The translations under genes were made by a program, and so were the position numbers. A stretch of DNA of 64,000 bases from NCBI RefSeq assembly GCF_024529975.1, contig NZ_AP024897.1, positions 2,728,001 to 2,792,000 of the forward strand, in the 5' to 3' direction. How positions within the stretch are numbered: the stretch's first letter is position 1; each line of letters begins with the position of its first letter. This DNA is from Vibrio quintilis (GTDB lineage: Bacteria > Pseudomonadota > Gammaproteobacteria > Enterobacterales > Vibrionaceae). The notes beneath the pieces were generated by a model, which saw only the letters and a list, made by a program, of their open reading frames with translations, was not told the origin of the DNA and did not search any database. Below are positions 8,279 to 17,390 of this stretch, in pieces.

Positions 8279-9439
8279 TCAGGGTTGAAAACGGGACACC
8301 AGGCGCTGCAACACTTCCAGAACCTGATGAATCTCCTGTTCCGTGGTCGAAACACCCACACTTAACCGGATGGTGCCCTGCGGAAAAGTGCCCATGGTTT
8401 TATGGGAAGCTGGCGAACAATGCAGACCGGTCCGGCAACAGATTTCGTGCTCATAAGACAGAAATTCATCAACTTCACCATTATCCATTCCGTCAATCAC
8501 GAAAGAGACAACGCCAACCCGGTTTTGACCGGGAGGTAGTCCGAACACACGAATACCGGAGATAGAATTGAGCCCATTAATTAATTGGGTGATAAGTTGC
8601 TGCTCATGCTGAAAAACTGCGCTCACTGTATGTTCTTCCAGCCAGCGGAGACCTGCATTTAATCCGGCGATTCCAGGCAGGTTAGGCGTTCCGCTCTCCA
8701 GTGCATCCGGTAAAAAGTCCGGTTGAACTTCCAGTTCAGAATTGCTGCCTGTGCCACCGGTCATTAAAGGCACTATCCGTTCGGCCTGCGCTTTTTCACT
8801 CATGACAAAGCCACCAATCCCCATCGGACCAAGTAATCCTTTGTGGCCGGTAAATGTCAGAAAATCAATTTCAGATTCAAGCATGTTGATAGGAATACAA
8901 CCGGCAGTCTGAGCCGTATCCACCAGAAACAAACAGTCATTCTTCCTGCATATTCTGCCGATACCGGCAACCGGCTGGATGGTGCCAAAGGTATTTGAAC
9001 CATGATTCAGCGCAACTAATTTTGTTGCCGGAGAAATCGCTTTATCAAGCTCTTTCAGGTCAATCAATCCCGTCCGGGAATCACAGGCAATGACAGTAAC
9101 AGTCACACCATCCTGTTCGAGCTGCCGTAAAGGCCGCATCATGGCATTGTGTTCCATGCTGCTGACGATCACTTCGTCCCCGGACTTCAGTAATCCTTTC
9201 AGTATCACATTCAGGGATGCGGTAATATTTGCAGTGAAAATAGCCTGGGCATTTGATCCGGCGCGGAAAAACCGAATCAGGCGTTCTCTGGTATCAAAAA
9301 TAAGTCTGGCGGCATCATTCGCCAGTGGATGACTTGCCCGTCCGGGATTTGCACACCCCTGACTGATAAACCAGGTCATTTTATCAACGACAGAAGCGGG
9401 TTTGGGATGGCTGGTGGCTGCATGGTCAAGATAAATCAT
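8279..9439 (-). CDS. Cysteine desulfurase-like PLP enzyme (class V aminotransferase fold)
   Basis: This 386-residue enzyme opens with IYLDHAATSHPKP, has the PLP-lysine motif FLTFTGHKGLLGPMG, and has an active-site cysteine in the C-terminal loop CCRTGLHCSPASHKT. It resembles the subfamily of cysteine desulfurases found with YedF and DUF3343 proteins (the group I know as am_tr_V_EF2568), not housekeeping IscS or SufS. It would take sulfur (or selenium from selenocysteine) as a protein-bound persulfide and pass it to the carrier proteins encoded downstream. It is the first gene of the operon, about 120 bases after a MerR-style promoter. Confidence 0.8.
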   Translation of the reverse strand: MIYLDHAATSHPKPASVVDKMTWFISQGCANPGRASHPLANDAARLIFDTRERLIRFFRAGSNAQAIFTANITASLNVILKGLLKSGDEVIVSSMEHNAMMRPLRQLEQDGVTVTVIACDSRTGLIDLKELDKAISPATKLVALNHGSNTFGTIQPVAGIGRICRKNDCLFLVDTAQTAGCIPINMLESEIDFLTFTGHKGLLGPMGIGGFVMSEKAQAERIVPLMTGGTGSNSELEVQPDFLPDALESGTPNLPGIAGLNAGLRWLEEHTVSAVFQHEQQLITQLINGLNSISGIRVFGLPPGQNRVGVVSFVIDGMDNGEVDEFLSYEHEICCRTGLHCSPASHKTMGTFPQGTIRLSVGVSTTEQEIHQVLEVLQRLVSRFQP

Positions 9440-9562
9440 GATTACATCTCTTATCCGACAGAATATTCATATGATTTGTATGCTCAGTTACAGCAAGCAT
9501 ACTCTCATAAATTCCACCATAAAAAACAGGGATATATCAAATCAGCTTCGACCAGATGTAAA

Positions 9563-9593
9563 AATAACCTCTCAACCAAGTTGAGAGTAGCAA
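9563..9593 (-). promoter_or_regulatory. Candidate MerR-type promoter with 19-bp dyad spacer
   Basis: A dyad CTCTCAAC-CAA-GTTGAGAG (9569-9587) has two perfect 8-bp arms. On the minus strand it sits exactly between TTGCTA (9593-9588, -35-like) and GTTATT (9568-9563, weak -10-like), giving a 19-bp spacer. That geometry is the hallmark of promoters activated by MerR-family regulators. It would drive the cysteine desulfurase operon. The -10 match is poor and the regulator is not in the neighbourhood. No more specific claim is supported. Confidence 0.5.
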
Positions 9594-9675
9594 CATGACA
9601 CATATTTATATCATATTGCTTTATCAGGAAATATTGAAGAGAGTAATTAGTATGCGAATCAAAGATTGCGCCGCT

Positions 9676-10158
9676 TCATTTTCCTCCCAGTAATAGAGAA
9701 TCATCCACAGGAATAAATTCACTCGCTTCTTTGAGTAAAGAAACCGCAGTCAGGCCCGGTACACCATAAACTTCAACGTGCCTGCCATATTTTGTGCGTA
9801 ATTTGTTGGCCAGCAGGTCAAAATCACCATCACCAGAGACTAAAACAATCACATCTGCCTGCGTTGCATATTCCAGCGCATCAATTGTCAGCCCGACGTC
9901 CCAGTCCCCTTTTGCCGAACCATCAGCCCGCTGAATAAAAGGCTTCAACCGGACATCAAATCCAATCGCTCTGAGAATATTCTGAAATTCATGCTGCTTC
10001 TGATCACCACGGTCAATTGCATAAGCAATTGCTTTGACGACTTCTCTGTCCTTCGTCACTCTGGCCCAAAACCTGTTGTAATCAAAATTACGTTGATAGG
10101 CTTGTCTTGCTGTGTAGTAAACATTCTGGACATCAACAAAAATTGCGACGCTTTCCAT
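9676..10158 (-). CDS. NYN-domain (LabA/DUF88) protein, putative RNase
   Basis: This 160-residue single-domain protein has the PIN-like NYN pattern: ESVAIFVDVQNVYYTARQ with the first acidic residue, GDWDVGLTIDALEYA in the middle, and IVLVSGDGDFDLLANKLR with an acidic cluster, then GRHVEVYGVPGLTAVSLL. NYN domains are predicted metal-dependent nucleases acting on RNA. The gene stands alone between the desulfurase operon and gloA, transcribed opposite to gloA. The 236 bases downstream of it hold the desulfurase promoter. Confidence 0.8.
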   Translation of the reverse strand: MESVAIFVDVQNVYYTARQAYQRNFDYNRFWARVTKDREVVKAIAYAIDRGDQKQHEFQNILRAIGFDVRLKPFIQRADGSAKGDWDVGLTIDALEYATQADVIVLVSGDGDFDLLANKLRTKYGRHVEVYGVPGLTAVSLLKEASEFIPVDDSLLLGGK

Positions 10159-10431
10159 TTATTTATCCCGGGCTGTATTCAGGGTATGCTGACCCTGACA
10201 ATTTATGTTTAATTTTTACTTTCAGCCGCCCTTATACCACAAAAACACCCGATTATTCTCTCTGTTTGATGACTTTGTTCTCAAACACCCGGAAGATCTT
10301 CTCTTCAGATGAACCTGAATGTATTCATGAGATGAACAGAATTGATTTTCACATCAGTATGATCACATAATCTCATCCGTTCAAATGGGCAATACAGATT
10401 TTCAAAAAAGTCTGATAATCAGGAGTGAAAT

Positions 10432-10848
10432 ATGTCAAACAACCGAATTCTTCATACCATGTTACGTGTTGGCGATTTAGATCGTTCTATCGGGTTTTAC
10501 ACGCAAGTGATGGGAATGAAACTACTACGTAAAAGCGAAAATACTGAGTATAAATACACGTTAGCATTTCTTGGCTATGGCGATGAATCAGAAGGTGCGG
10601 TCATTGAGCTGACTTACAACTGGGGCGTCTCAGAATATGACCTGGGTAATGCCTATGGACATATCGCAATTGGCGCTGACGATATTTATGCAACCTGTGA
10701 AGCCATAAAAGCATCCGGTGGTAATGTCACCAGAGAACCCGGACCAGTGAAAGGTGGAACAACGCATATTGCATTTATCAAAGACCCGGACGGCTACATG
10801 GTTGAACTCATTCAGAACAGACAGGCGACTGCCGGGCTGGAAGGCTGA
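10432..10848 (+). CDS. gloA: Lactoylglutathione lyase (glyoxalase I)
   Basis: A 138-residue glyoxalase I of the short, nickel/zinc-dependent bacterial type. It shows two beta-alpha-beta modules beginning [20 protein letters not shown] and [20 protein letters not shown]. Metal ligands are the His in LHTML, Glu in GAVIELTYN, His in GHIAIG and Glu in GYMVELIQN. It isomerises the hemithioacetal of methylglyoxal and glutathione to S-lactoylglutathione in the cytoplasm. The start follows AGGAGTGA. It lies near rnt and motY, as in Vibrio cholerae. Confidence 0.95.
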   Translation: MSNNRILHTMLRVGDLDRSIGFYTQVMGMKLLRKSENTEYKYTLAFLGYGDESEGAVIELTYNWGVSEYDLGNAYGHIAIGADDIYATCEAIKASGGNVTREPGPVKGGTTHIAFIKDPDGYMVELIQNRQATAGLEG

Positions 10849-10863
10849 TCATCTCTCCCTTAT

Positions 10864-10890
10864 AACAGGTGGCAAAAACCGTCACCTGTT
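10864..10890 (+). terminator. Stem-loop after gloA
   Basis: Arms AACAGGTG (10864-10871) and CACCTGTT (10883-10890) pair perfectly around an 11-base loop, 15 bases after the gloA stop. There is no strong T-run after it, so it is a weak terminator or an RNA 3' end structure. Confidence 0.45.
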
Positions 10891-10904
10891 ATTCACACTT
10901 TACT

Positions 10905-10919
10905 TGATAATAATTATCA
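10905..10919 (+). promoter_or_regulatory. Fur box (7-1-7 palindrome)
   Basis: The perfect 15-bp palindrome TGATAATAATTATCA matches the 7-1-7 core recognised by the ferric uptake regulator. It lies 41 bases upstream of the GTG start of the DUF2753 gene, inside the likely promoter (TTGATA at 10904-10909 could serve as a -35 element). Iron repression of the DUF2753 gene is predicted; this is inference from the site alone. Confidence 0.65.
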
Positions 10920-10960
10920 TTTATTCTTCATTTTATTAAGTAAAGTGGAGACTTAACAAA

Positions 10961-11398
10961 GTGACTGTATCTGAATGGGAAAAACACACTCTGCTTGCTG
11001 ATAGTGCGATGAAGGATTCAGACCATCTGAGAAGCATTCTCCACTACCAGAAAGCCTTAGCACTGAGTGAACGATTGACTGAAAGCGAAGCAATAAAACT
11101 GGAAGATAAACTAATTATCTCGGTGATTTCCTGCCACAACCTGGCCTCTTACTGGAAAAATGCCGGTAACAGTGAATACGAGTTAAAATATCTGGAACTG
11201 GCTTCGGAAAGAATTCTGACACTGGTTCCCCAGTGCCAGAGAAAAGAATGTAATGCATTTATTGATTCACTGGGATGTTGCAAAAAAGCATTTATTGAGT
11301 TTTTGAAAAGACATCCTGACCCACGTCTTGCACGTCGGGTCAAAGATATCGACAGCGTGTCAAATTGCAACCTGATCGCTACATTTAAACTGCATTAA
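10961..11398 (+). CDS. DUF2753 family protein (Vibrio-type, helical TPR-like)
   Basis: This 145-residue, cysteine-containing, mostly helical protein ([55 protein letters not shown]) has a tetratricopeptide-like rhythm. It resembles DUF2753 proteins known to me only from Vibrio and relatives; function is unknown. The start is GTG behind GTGGAG. A perfect Fur box precedes it, suggesting induction under iron limitation. Its stop codon overlaps the stop codon of the convergent motY gene. Five cysteines (CHN, QCQRKEC, GCCK region and SNC) could matter but no known metal motif is evident. Confidence 0.7.
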   Translation: MTVSEWEKHTLLADSAMKDSDHLRSILHYQKALALSERLTESEAIKLEDKLIISVISCHNLASYWKNAGNSEYELKYLELASERILTLVPQCQRKECNAFIDSLGCCKKAFIEFLKRHPDPRLARRVKDIDSVSNCNLIATFKLH

Positions 11399-12288
11399 AT
11401 ATGCGTTCTGCCCAGAGAGATAACCACACGCCGGTTCTTTTCCTTACCAATCGGTGAAGCGTCGTCAGCGACCGGACGACGCTTACCATACCCCTCAACC
11501 TGAATTCTGTTTTCAGAAAGCCCCAGAGACTGGAAGTATTCCTGCAAGACCTTAGCCCTTCTTTCCGACAGATTCTGGCTTTCATTTTTAGTCCGGGAAC
11601 CATCGGTATATGTTGAGACCAGAACCAGATCAATATCTTTGTTGTACCGGATATATTCCGCAATTTGTGCCAGCCGCTTCCGGGAGGCTTTATTCACCTG
11701 AACACTGTCTCGACTGTAATGCAGAATCGTAAAAGAAATATCCTCAAAACTATAGGGCAGCAGATGACTCAAACATTGACTGAACGCAGTATATTTATCC
11801 TGAAACAACACGGAAGACAAACCCACTTCAATCAGCTTATCCCGGTCCTGCCACTCCCGGTAACTAAAAGTCGGATAGCGGCCTTTTTCTAATTCACTCA
11901 GAATCGTCCAGGCTGTTCTGCCACCAATATATCCGTCAAACTGTTTAAAAAACCTGAGCTTAGTGACCAGTTCTGCACTATCTCCCGGACGCCAGGATGG
12001 TGGCATAGAGACCAGCTTCACATCGCGGGTTTCGCCCATAGGACGTAACATTTTCAGCTCAAAATCAAGATTCACCTTTTTACTGGCCCGCGAGATAAAC
12101 TCAGCCTCGCCATAATGAGGAATAGAATGAACCAACCTGCATTCAAGCGGAGTATCCTGAGTGATCTCCCACTTTGATTGTAGTGGCGTTGCGATATAGC
12201 GTTTCTGCATTGCATAAGCCTGACTACTACCTGATACAACAGTCAATAACATTCCAAAAACGGTGAAAAAGCTTTTATTCATCGGCAC
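11395..12288 (-). CDS. motY: Sodium-type flagellar motor protein MotY
   Basis: About 297 residues from GTG 12286-12288, which has GAAGAG six bases upstream; ATG at 12282 is the alternative. A signal peptide ([20 protein letters not shown]) precedes an N-terminal MotX-binding region. A C-terminal OmpA-like peptidoglycan-binding domain follows, with [27 protein letters not shown] and [11 protein letters not shown]. MotY forms the T-ring of the polar sodium-driven flagellum, anchoring MotX and the PomAB stator. The gene converges with DUF2753 with overlapping stops and diverges from rnt. This gene is diagnostic of Vibrio-type motors. Confidence 0.93.
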   Translation of the reverse strand: MPMNKSFFTVFGMLLTVVSGSSQAYAMQKRYIATPLQSKWEITQDTPLECRLVHSIPHYGEAEFISRASKKVNLDFELKMLRPMGETRDVKLVSMPPSWRPGDSAELVTKLRFFKQFDGYIGGRTAWTILSELEKGRYPTFSYREWQDRDKLIEVGLSSVLFQDKYTAFSQCLSHLLPYSFEDISFTILHYSRDSVQVNKASRKRLAQIAEYIRYNKDIDLVLVSTYTDGSRTKNESQNLSERRAKVLQEYFQSLGLSENRIQVEGYGKRRPVADDASPIGKEKNRRVVISLGRTHI

Positions 12289-12497
12289 GATTACTCTTCA
12301 ACATACAACTGAGACGGCATGATTTTGCCACACTCACGTTCGATTAAGGATAAAAAAGCAAAAATCCTGCCATATTTACCCCGATTTTCCTGATGCATCT
12401 ATTTATACATTGAGTCTATCCTTTTCTCACTTATTTGGTTTTGATCAGTCCGATAATCTGTAATAATGCCGTCCCTGTACTTTAAGTGAAGGCAAAA

Positions 12498-13139
12498 ATG
12501 ACAGAAACTAACCCCAAATCTCACCTGAAAGATCGATTTCGCGGATATTTCCCTGTAGTAATTGATGTTGAAACTGCTGGTTTTAATGCCAAAACAGATG
12601 CGCTGCTGGAAATCTGTGCCATCACTTTGAAAATGGACGAAACAGGCCAGCTTCATCCGGCAACGACCCTTCATTTTCATATAGAACCATTCGAAGGTGC
12701 GAATATTGAAAAAGAAGCACTGGAGTTCAATGGTATCTACGATCCATTCAGTCCTTTGCGCGGTGCAGTTTCTGAAATGGAAGCACTCAAAGAAATCTAC
12801 AAGCAAATCCGTAAAGAGCAGAAAGATGCAGAATGCAGCAGGGCCATTATCGTTGCCCACAACGCAACTTTCGATCATAGTTTTGTGATGCAAGCCAGTG
12901 AACGCTGTAAACTGAAGCGGGTTCCATTTCATCCGTTTGCAACGTTTGATACTGCCACGCTCAGTGGGCTGGCGTATGGTCAAACGGTTTTAGCCAAAGC
13001 CTGTCTGGCTGCCGGAATGACATTTGATAATAAAGAAGCTCACTCTGCGCTCTACGATACCCAAAAAACGGCTGAGTTATTCTGTGGGATTGTCAACAAA
13101 TGGAAAGCACTCGGTGGCTGGCCAATTGCGGATAAATAA
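12498..13139 (+). CDS. rnt: Ribonuclease T
   Basis: About 213 residues from ATG 12498. The frame could open at GTG 12486, but AAGG precedes the ATG and the family N-terminus fits. DEDD exonuclease motifs are clear: [19 protein letters not shown] (DxE), [13 protein letters not shown], and [14 protein letters not shown] in the last motif. RNase T is a homodimeric 3'-5' exonuclease that trims tRNA and other stable RNA ends. It is divergent from motY, with about 200 bases between holding both promoters. Confidence 0.96.
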   Translation: MTETNPKSHLKDRFRGYFPVVIDVETAGFNAKTDALLEICAITLKMDETGQLHPATTLHFHIEPFEGANIEKEALEFNGIYDPFSPLRGAVSEMEALKEIYKQIRKEQKDAECSRAIIVAHNATFDHSFVMQASERCKLKRVPFHPFATFDTATLSGLAYGQTVLAKACLAAGMTFDNKEAHSALYDTQKTAELFCGIVNKWKALGGWPIADK

Positions 13140-13298
13140 GTCAACAGGACAAACAAGTTGTTTATCTCCGCCACGATAGCCTGATTCAGTAATATATGTA
13201 TTAAATATCCATTGAATCAGTCGTCCATGAGTCAACATGCAGTCGATCGAAAATTACAAAAATATATTAAACACATCACTTAGTAACACGAGAATAGT

Positions 13299-14630
13299 AT
13301 GAATCCTGTCGTTATATCAGTTTGCATTATGCTGATACTGGCTTTAATGCGTGTCAATGTTGTTGTTGCACTTACATTTAGTGCAATTATTGGTGGTTTA
13401 ACTGCCGGAATGAGCCTGAATGAAACGGTGTCTGCATTTCAAAGCGGCCTTGGAGGCGGAGCAACAATTGCGATGAGCTATGCCATGCTGGGCGCTTTTG
13501 CTGTCGCAATTTCTAAATCAGGTATCACCGATTGGGTCGCCAGCCGGGTTATCAGGCTAATCCACGGGAAAGAACACCATCACGCTCAAACCGGGCTGAA
13601 ATATTCCATTTTAATCGCACTGGTGCTGGTCACGATCTCATCACAGAATATCATTCCGGTACACATCGCATTTATCCCGATTTTAATTCCGCCATTACTG
13701 GGTGTATTTGCCAAACTCAATCTTGATCGCCGTTTAATTGCCTGTATCTTAACGTTCGGACTAATCACTCCTTATATGATTTTACCTGTTGGTTTCGGCG
13801 GTATTTTTCTTAACGATATACTGCTGAAAAATCTGCATGATAATGGACTGGTAAATGTAACCGCCAGCCAGGTGCCAACTGCAATGCTCTTACCCGGTGC
13901 CGGCATGATATTTGGTTTACTGACTGCGATTTTCATCACTTACCGGAAACCAAGACAATACAAAGAGACCGAATTAACCACAATTCATGAGAATGTTGAA
14001 ATCACACCGGCCCGTAAAAAACACATGATTACCGCTGTCATTGGTATTGCCGCAGCACTGGGCATGCAGTTAATGACAGATTCCATGATTATTGGTGCAC
14101 TGACCGGATTCATGGTGTTTACTCTGGGCGGCATCATTGCCTGGAAAGAAACACATGATGTATTTACCAAAGGCGTTCACATGATGGCGATGATAGGTTT
14201 CATCATGATTTCAGCCGCCGGATTCGCAGCAGTAATGAAACAAACCGGAGGCGTAGAAACATTGGTGTCATCAATTGCCCACGCAATCGGGGATAACAGA
14301 CCACTGGCAGCATTATTAATGCTGGTCGTCGGACTGCTGGTCACGATGGGTATTGGCTCGTCATTTTCAACGATTCCGATTATTGCAACAATTTATGTCC
14401 CTCTGGCATTAACTTTTGGCTTTTCACCCATGGCAACAATTGCCCTGGTCGGCACAGCCGCAGCCTTAGGGGATGCGGGCTCTCCCGCGTCAGATTCAAC
14501 ATTGGGGCCAACCTCAGGGCTCAATGCTGACGGGCAACATGAGCACATCTGGGAAACCGTTGTACCGACGTTTATTCACTATAATATTCCATTAGTCATT
14601 TTCGGCTGGATTGCTGCCATGAGCTTATAA
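13299..14630 (+). CDS. Na+/H+ antiporter family permease (YuiF-like)
   Basis: A 443-residue polytopic inner-membrane protein with 11-12 hydrophobic segments. It has a Gly/Ala-rich conserved loop ([20 protein letters not shown]) repeated in pseudo-symmetric form near the end ([20 protein letters not shown]) and the acidic motif [17 protein letters not shown]. These match the YuiF/NhaC-like Na+/H+ antiporter family, though amino-acid transport has been suggested for relatives. It is monocistronic: its own 159-base leader is upstream and a strong terminator follows. Confidence 0.8.
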   Translation: MNPVVISVCIMLILALMRVNVVVALTFSAIIGGLTAGMSLNETVSAFQSGLGGGATIAMSYAMLGAFAVAISKSGITDWVASRVIRLIHGKEHHHAQTGLKYSILIALVLVTISSQNIIPVHIAFIPILIPPLLGVFAKLNLDRRLIACILTFGLITPYMILPVGFGGIFLNDILLKNLHDNGLVNVTASQVPTAMLLPGAGMIFGLLTAIFITYRKPRQYKETELTTIHENVEITPARKKHMITAVIGIAAALGMQLMTDSMIIGALTGFMVFTLGGIIAWKETHDVFTKGVHMMAMIGFIMISAAGFAAVMKQTGGVETLVSSIAHAIGDNRPLAALLMLVVGLLVTMGIGSSFSTIPIIATIYVPLALTFGFSPMATIALVGTAAALGDAGSPASDSTLGPTSGLNADGQHEHIWETVVPTFIHYNIPLVIFGWIAAMSL

Positions 14631-14669
14631 GGGTCGAAGTACCAGAGTTCAGGGCTGGTTTCCAGGCAC

Positions 14670-14698
14670 AAAAAAGGCTTCCCTGAGGAAGCCTTTTT
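14670..14698. terminator. Bidirectional terminator between antiporter and purF
   Basis: AAAAAAGGCTTCC pairs with GGAAGCCTTTTT around a short loop at 14683-14687. A-tract before and T-tract after serve both the plus-strand antiporter gene and the minus-strand purF. Confidence 0.9.
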
Positions 14699-14729
14699 AA
14701 TCGATACCTAAACAGCTGATGAAACGATA

Positions 14730-16244
14730 TCAACCTTCTTCGTTGTACAACTCCAGATTAGCCAGCTCCTGCTGAATCTCTTTCTGTAATTTTGCATCAT
14801 CATTCCGGACAGATTCAAGATACTCCAGATATGCCTGATCAATATCACCGGCAACATATTCACCATTAAATACCGAGGTCTCAAACTGCTGAATATCCGG
14901 ATTTCCGGTTTTGACCGCATCAACCAAATCTTCAATAGTCTGGAAAATCAGCTGATCAGCACCAATCTGCCGGCAAATTGCATCAGTATCCCGGCCATGA
15001 GCAATCAGCTCATTTGCACTTGGCATATCGATCCCATAAACATTCGGGAAGCGAATCTCCGGCGCAGCTGAAACCATGTATACTTTATTTGCTCCGGAAT
15101 CCCTTGCCATTTCAATGATTTGTTCAGACGTTGTCCCCCGGACAATCGAGTCATCAACCAACAGAACGTTCTTACCTTTAAATTCAGAACGAATCGCATT
15201 GAGCTTACGACGGACCGATTTACGGCGTTGCTGTTGCCCTGGCATAATAAAGGTACGCCCGACATAACGGTTCTTCACAAAACCCTGACGGTATGGTTTA
15301 TCAATTGCCTGTGCTATTTGCAGCGCAATATCACACGAGGTTTCAGGAATCGGAATCACCACATCAATATCGAGTTCTGCATAATCATTCTTAATGCGTT
15401 CACCCAGCTTTTTACCCATTTCTACCCGGGCACTGTAAACAGAGATTTTATCGATAAAAGAGTCCGGACGGGCAAAATAAACAAACTCAAAAATACATGG
15501 GTTTAACGCAGGATTATCAGCACACTGATGTGTATGAAGTTCACCATCAAAAGTCACATAAATGGCCTCGCCAGGTGCAACATCACGCATAAAATCAAAC
15601 CCGACTGCATCAAGCGCAACAGATTCAGATGCAACCATATATTCTGTTGATCCGTTGACATCCCGTTTGCCCAGACATAAAGGCCGGATACCATGAGGAT
15701 CACGAAATGCTATCAAACCATGCCCGATAATCATGGCAACAACAGCATAAGCACCTTTGACACTTCGGTGAACATTGGTAATCGCACGGAAAACATCATC
15801 GGCGTTAACATTGCCACGGACTGTGTCGATTTCATGGGCAAGCACATTCAAGAGCACTTCAGAATCCGAAGTCGTATTGATATGGCGGCGATCTTTGTCA
15901 GATAACTTTTCTCTGATCTCCTGCGCATTGGTCAGATTACCATTATGTGCCAACGTAATACCAAATGGAGAGTTAACATAAAAAGGCTGAGCCTCTGAAG
16001 CACTGGAACTACCGGCAGTCGGATACCGGACGTGACCGATTCCGACAGTTCCCTGAAGACGTTGCATATGCTTGGCAGCAAACACATCCTTAACCAGTCC
16101 ATTCGCCTTCCTCAGACGAAAACGATTGCTATCTATGGTACAAATACCACCTGCATCCTGGCCACGATGTTGTAACACGGTCAACGCATCATAAATAGAC
16201 TGATTTACGGGCGTTTTACCAACGATTCCAACAATACCACACAT
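14730..16244 (-). CDS. purF: Amidophosphoribosyltransferase
   Basis: A 504-residue enzyme of the first step of purine synthesis, making phosphoribosylamine from PRPP and glutamine. The N-terminus [10 protein letters not shown] exposes the Cys2 nucleophile of the class II glutaminase domain. The C-terminal half is a PRTase domain with the PRPP loop [16 protein letters not shown]. It follows cvpA by 38 bases and shares its PurR-controlled promoter, as in E. coli. Confidence 0.98.
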   Translation of the reverse strand: MCGIVGIVGKTPVNQSIYDALTVLQHRGQDAGGICTIDSNRFRLRKANGLVKDVFAAKHMQRLQGTVGIGHVRYPTAGSSSASEAQPFYVNSPFGITLAHNGNLTNAQEIREKLSDKDRRHINTTSDSEVLLNVLAHEIDTVRGNVNADDVFRAITNVHRSVKGAYAVVAMIIGHGLIAFRDPHGIRPLCLGKRDVNGSTEYMVASESVALDAVGFDFMRDVAPGEAIYVTFDGELHTHQCADNPALNPCIFEFVYFARPDSFIDKISVYSARVEMGKKLGERIKNDYAELDIDVVIPIPETSCDIALQIAQAIDKPYRQGFVKNRYVGRTFIMPGQQQRRKSVRRKLNAIRSEFKGKNVLLVDDSIVRGTTSEQIIEMARDSGANKVYMVSAAPEIRFPNVYGIDMPSANELIAHGRDTDAICRQIGADQLIFQTIEDLVDAVKTGNPDIQQFETSVFNGEYVAGDIDQAYLEYLESVRNDDAKLQKEIQQELANLELYNEEG

Positions 16245-16282
16245 GTCTTAATCCTCGATTTACGACATTTTCCGACACAGCT

Positions 16283-16774
16283 CTAAGCTGTGCCGGAAAG
16301 AAAACTTGATGATGTCTGCAAGTGCTCAAAAAATTGCACGATAATCCAGCTAAACTGCGGAACTAACTGTGAATTTTTCCACCACTCAGCGCTAGGGAAT
16401 GCGGTAAACGCATCCATAAAAAACAATACTGCGGCAACAATCAACACACCACGGAAGCCGCCAAATACGACGCCGAGGACACGATCAGTACCGGAAAGGC
16501 CTGTTTTCTGTACGAGTTGTGCAACAACATAATTCACAACTGCACCGACAATTAACGTTGCAACAAACAACGCAGCAATTGCGGCACCACTGCGAATCAT
16601 CTCATCCTGGATACTGGTAAAATAAACAGCTAATTTCTGATAATAATGACTTGCTACGAAAAAAGCGCCTAACCAGGTCACCAGCGATAAAGCTTCCTTA
16701 GTAAATCCCCGGATTAAACTAATGAAAGCCGACAGGCCAATCACACTTAAAATGACAATATCTAACCAGTTCAT
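16283..16774 (-). CDS. cvpA: CvpA family inner-membrane protein
   Basis: About 163 residues from the ATG at 16772-16774 (MNWLDIVILSVIG), which has GAGTG upstream; an ATG four codons earlier is possible. Four hydrophobic segments and the motif RGFTKEALSLVTWLGAFF identify CvpA, the colicin V production protein, whose role in envelope stress tolerance remains loosely defined. It heads the cvpA-purF operon behind a PurR box. Confidence 0.93.
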   Translation of the reverse strand: MNWLDIVILSVIGLSAFISLIRGFTKEALSLVTWLGAFFVASHYYQKLAVYFTSIQDEMIRSGAAIAALFVATLIVGAVVNYVVAQLVQKTGLSGTDRVLGVVFGGFRGVLIVAAVLFFMDAFTAFPSAEWWKNSQLVPQFSWIIVQFFEHLQTSSSFLSGTA

Positions 16775-16822
16775 ATGTTCACTCATTCTAAGATGGCGCG
16801 CATTTTAACAGAAAAAATAGCG

Positions 16823-16838
16823 ACGCAAACGTTTTCTT
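16823..16838 (-). promoter_or_regulatory. PurR operator upstream of cvpA-purF
   Basis: ACGCAAACGTTTTCTT matches the purine repressor consensus (ACGCAAACGTTTTCNT) at essentially every position. It lies about 50 bases before cvpA and just touches the dedD stop codon. It predicts repression of cvpA-purF when purines are plentiful, as in E. coli. Confidence 0.85.
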
Positions 16839-17388
16839 ACGGATTTAGTGGCTTAAATTTAAGCAATTGACCTTTGGATCCCGTTATTTTTTGTAACTCA
16901 ATGATCTGTTGCTCCAGTTTTTCTTTCGAGACATCAGGGCCAATGATTACCCGGGTATATCCATGTTCGGACTTTGTGTGAGCGAGGTAGCCGCGTTTTT
17001 GCAGATCAGCAACCAGTTTCTTCGCATTCTCGCTGTTCTTCAGAGCCATCAGCTGAATAATCCACCCGCTATCCTTATATTCATTCACTTCCGGAACTTC
17101 TTTGGGTGTAGTCTTGACAACATCAGTGACTTCAGCCACAGGCTCCTCAGCTTCAGCCACTGTTTCTTTTATTTCAACCGGAGACTCAGGAAGCTCAGCG
17201 TTACTTGGTTCGGGAGATAATATTTCATATTGCCCGGAATCTTCACCTACTTCCGGTTTAAGCGGAATACTTGCAATATCTTCTTTATAACGTGTTTTAT
17301 GCCCGTCTAAAATATCCGGAAGAATAATTACGCCCAAAGCAACCAGAATGATTGTTCCGACCAGACGACTTTGAAACCGACTTGCCAT
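16837..17388 (-). CDS. dedD: SPOR-domain cell division protein DedD
   Basis: About 183 residues from ATG 17386-17388, preceded by GGGAGGAG (MASRFQSRLVGTIILVALG). It has one N-terminal transmembrane segment, a Pro/Glu-rich periplasmic linker (about 40-100), and a C-terminal SPOR domain (GWIIQLMALKNSENAKKL ... TRVIIGPDVSKEKLEQ) that binds denuded septal peptidoglycan. DedD supports FtsN at the division site. Its start is three bases after the folC stop, so the two are translationally linked. Confidence 0.92.
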   Translation of the reverse strand: MASRFQSRLVGTIILVALGVIILPDILDGHKTRYKEDIASIPLKPEVGEDSGQYEILSPEPSNAELPESPVEIKETVAEAEEPVAEVTDVVKTTPKEVPEVNEYKDSGWIIQLMALKNSENAKKLVADLQKRGYLAHTKSEHGYTRVIIGPDVSKEKLEQQIIELQKITGSKGQLLKFKPLNP

Positions 17389-17390
17389 TT

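Noticed and set aside
5407..9439. A full selenium-incorporation locus
   Set aside because: No selD, selA or selB is present and no gene in the cluster has an in-frame TGA; only carrier-type and redox genes are seen.
9676..10158. The NYN protein as a VapC-type toxin of a toxin-antitoxin pair
   Set aside because: No small antitoxin gene overlaps or precedes it, and its motifs are those of LabA-like NYN proteins.
12399..12983. A 194-codon minus-strand frame across rnt
   Set aside because: It lies opposite the well-supported RNase T gene and has no family features.
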